A DNA stretch of 7,665 bases. Origin: Spirochaetales bacterium. GTDB lineage: Bacteria > Spirochaetota > Spirochaetia > SZUA-6 > DRHE01. Position 1 is the stretch's first letter; the number at the start of each line of letters is the position of its first letter. The DNA is taken from positions 1 to 7,665 of the forward strand of contig JAFGQJ010000134.1 of the NCBI GenBank assembly GCA_016935715.1, in the 5' to 3' direction. The position numbers were made by a program, and so were the translations under genes. Positions 6,557-7,665 of this stretch are shown piece after piece. The notes under the pieces were generated by a model. That model made no database searches and was not told the origin of the DNA. It saw only the letters and a list, made by a program, of their open reading frames with translations.

Positions 6557-6626
6557 GAGATCGCTTCAGCACCGGATCCTCGTCTTTCCCCACCCCCGGT
6601 TCGATCGTCCCTGCAATTCGAGCGTC

Positions 6627-7250
6627 CTAGCGCCGCGGGCCGCCGGGGCCCTGGGGCCCGGGGGGCACCAGCAGATCTGCGGGTCTGCTCTGTTTCTCCT
6701 CCCGGACCCTGGTCTCTACCCTGTGCCGGGCCTGCAGATTCATGGCGCTGTGCAGCTCCTGGCGGAAGCGGCTTCGGATCAACTCCCCCGCCCCGCCGTC
6801 CATATCCGCCTGCGATCCTTCCCGCTGCTTCAGCCCGGAAAGCTCGTCGAGAGCTTCCCGGGTGCCGCTGAGGGCCGCGCGGAGGATCCGCGGCTCATCG
6901 AAACCGAGCCGCCGCATCTCCCCCGACATCTCCATCACAGCCTCCGCTATACGGACCCGTATGCGAGCCTGCGGCTCGGTCCGCTCCGCAGAATCCTCTG
7001 GGCCGATCCCTCCCCGACTCCTGGCGTACTGCAGGCACAGGGCGACGATCCCCGCATCCCCCGGTGCGGCCCGGCTCCAGTCCGCATCCTGCTCTACGAT
7101 TTCCCGTATCTCCTCCGGGCTCCAATCTTCCTTCTCCAGCATCCCCCTCAATTCCCCGAGAAACTCGGGCTCGTCACTGGTAGCTTGAGTCCAGAGGGGC
7201 ATGGCGACCAGCAGCAGCGCTGCAACCAATCCGATTCCAAGCGTTCTCAT
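6627..7250 (-). CDS. Secreted helical protein with Pro/Gly-rich C-terminal tail, unknown function
   Basis: Unrecognised; 207 residues from the ATG at 7250, which follows a textbook AAGGAG by 7 nt. The frame extends 22 codons further upstream, but those codons overlap the previous gene and precede the signal peptide. The signal peptide is short: MRT, core LGIGLVAALLLVAMPLW, probable cleavage after TQA at about residue 24. The mature chain is highly charged and helical, with an acidic first part (SDEPEFLGELRGMLEKEDWS, then PEEIREIVEQDADW), then Arg/Glu-rich helices, and a tail PPGPQGPGGPRR that ends the protein. Cys occurs once, so no disulphide is expected. It lies 25 bp after the CBM48 gene and is probably co-transcribed. 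It resembles the next gene product in size, secretion and helical make-up, though I see no convincing end-to-end similarity. It may be a periplasmic partner of the membrane-bound protein upstream (inference). Confidence 0.78.
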   Translation of the reverse strand: MRTLGIGLVAALLLVAMPLWTQATSDEPEFLGELRGMLEKEDWSPEEIREIVEQDADWSRAAPGDAGIVALCLQYARSRGGIGPEDSAERTEPQARIRVRIAEAVMEMSGEMRRLGFDEPRILRAALSGTREALDELSGLKQREGSQADMDGGAGELIRSRFRQELHSAMNLQARHRVETRVREEKQSRPADLLVPPGPQGPGGPRR

Positions 7251-7257
7251 GGGTATT

Positions 7258-7263
7258 CTCCTT
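7258..7263 (-). promoter_or_regulatory. Strong ribosome binding site of the second operon gene
   Basis: AAGGAG on the minus strand, 7 nt before the ATG at 7250, within the 25-bp gap after the CBM48 gene. It fixes the start against the longer open frame. Confidence 0.8.
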
Positions 7264-7275
7264 CTCGTCGACCGC

Positions 7276-7665
7276 TCATATCTGCAGGACGGAATTGACC
7301 CCGCCGAAACCGTCATCCACCCGAAGCGGCGTTTCCGGATCCGGTATCCAGATCTCCCCGTCGATCAGGAACTGGTACTGATGCTCCTGTCCCCGTTTCA
7401 ACCGTATCTCGATCTCCCACACCCCGTCGCTGTCCGGGTCTTTGAGCCTCTGGGCATCCGGATCCCAGCTGTTCCAGCTGCCGACCACCGATACCGCCCC
7501 GGCGCCGGGAGCCTCGAGCTCGAAACGCACCAGGATCGTCTGTGGGCTCTGTCGGCCCGGCAGCCGGAGTACCAGGGCGAACACCAGGGCTGCGGCCAGC
7601 ACCGCTGCGGCGGCGATCCCGGCCCCGAGCCGCCACCTGACCTTCGCAGCAGCCGCTGCGCCGCT
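7276..7665 (-). CDS. Membrane-anchored protein with C-terminal glycogen-binding (CBM48/AMPK-beta type) domain, N-terminus missing
   Basis: The frame is open to the right edge, giving 129 residues without the N-terminus; the GTG at 7602 lies inside the membrane segment and is not a credible start. Numbered from the edge: a basic stretch (K8, R10, R12), one transmembrane helix at about 13-33, then a CBM48-like domain at 43-129. The domain shows VSVVGSWNSWDP (58-69), GVWEIEIRL (81-89), HQYQFLIDG (95-103), DPETP (109-113) and GGVNSVLQI (121-129). By alignment with the mammalian AMPK beta glycogen-binding domain, W67, W106 and N124 match glucan-contact residues W100, W133 and N150; its K126 is replaced by Gln98 and L146 by Phe120. 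The positive-inside rule puts this domain in the periplasm. Such a layout is known in membrane-bound anti-sigma factors with a zinc-finger cytoplasmic domain, but that part is off-window. First visible gene of the four-gene operon. Confidence 0.85.
   Translation of the reverse strand, partial: SGAAAAAKVRWRLGAGIAAAAVLAAALVFALVLRLPGRQSPQTILVRFELEAPGAGAVSVVGSWNSWDPDAQRLKDPDSDGVWEIEIRLKRGQEHQYQFLIDGEIWIPDPETPLRVDDGFGGVNSVLQI

Noticed and set aside
6542..6626. Possible internal promoter between the two secreted-protein genes
   Set aside because: A TTGCAG-like hexamer is present on the minus strand but no -10-like hexamer lies at a workable distance, and I see no clear ECF-type -35/-10 pair.
6742..7188. 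Plus-strand open frame opposite the second operon gene
   Set aside because: Ser/Arg-rich shadow; the minus-strand gene has a textbook ribosome site and signal peptide.

Overview
The window is GC-rich bacterial DNA holding eight genes, two of them cut by the window edges. The last four encode an inner-membrane protein, two predicted periplasmic proteins and a predicted outer-membrane barrel, so the host is a diderm (Gram-negative-type) bacterium. Gene style and content would fit a free-living spirochaete or a deltaproteobacterium-like lineage, but no sequence in the window decides the taxon, and that assignment is a weak inference.

Left part (1-1602): the C-terminal tail of a saccharopine dehydrogenase-family protein reads in from the left edge. 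It overlaps tail to tail by 29 bp with a MepA-type MATE multidrug exporter on the minus strand. Centre (1603-4845): a 149-bp divergent promoter region separates that exporter from an ABC1/UbiB-family atypical kinase on the plus strand. A second MATE protein, of NorM-like type, follows 58 bp after the kinase. The kinase and second MATE lack a clear Shine-Dalgarno sequence, and each has a -10-like hexamer 10-12 bp ahead of its ATG.

Right part (4851-7665): four minus-strand genes form one apparent operon. In transcription order they are: (1) a membrane-anchored protein with a C-terminal glycogen-binding (CBM48/AMPK-beta type) domain, whose N-terminus lies outside the window; (2) a secreted helical protein with a Pro/Gly-rich tail; (3) a secreted helical-repeat protein; (4) a probable outer-membrane beta-barrel, joined to gene 3 by a TGATG stop/start overlap. 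The protein locations run from inner membrane through periplasm to outer membrane. The first protein has the layout of a membrane-bound anti-sigma factor with an external glucan-sensing domain, but the diagnostic cytoplasmic part is not visible.

The envelope operon (4851-7665) is the most unusual part: none of its products except the CBM48 domain is recognisable as a named family. There is no tRNA, rRNA, CRISPR array, insertion sequence or other mobile element that I can see. Coding density is very high, and no gene-free stretch exceeds 150 bp.
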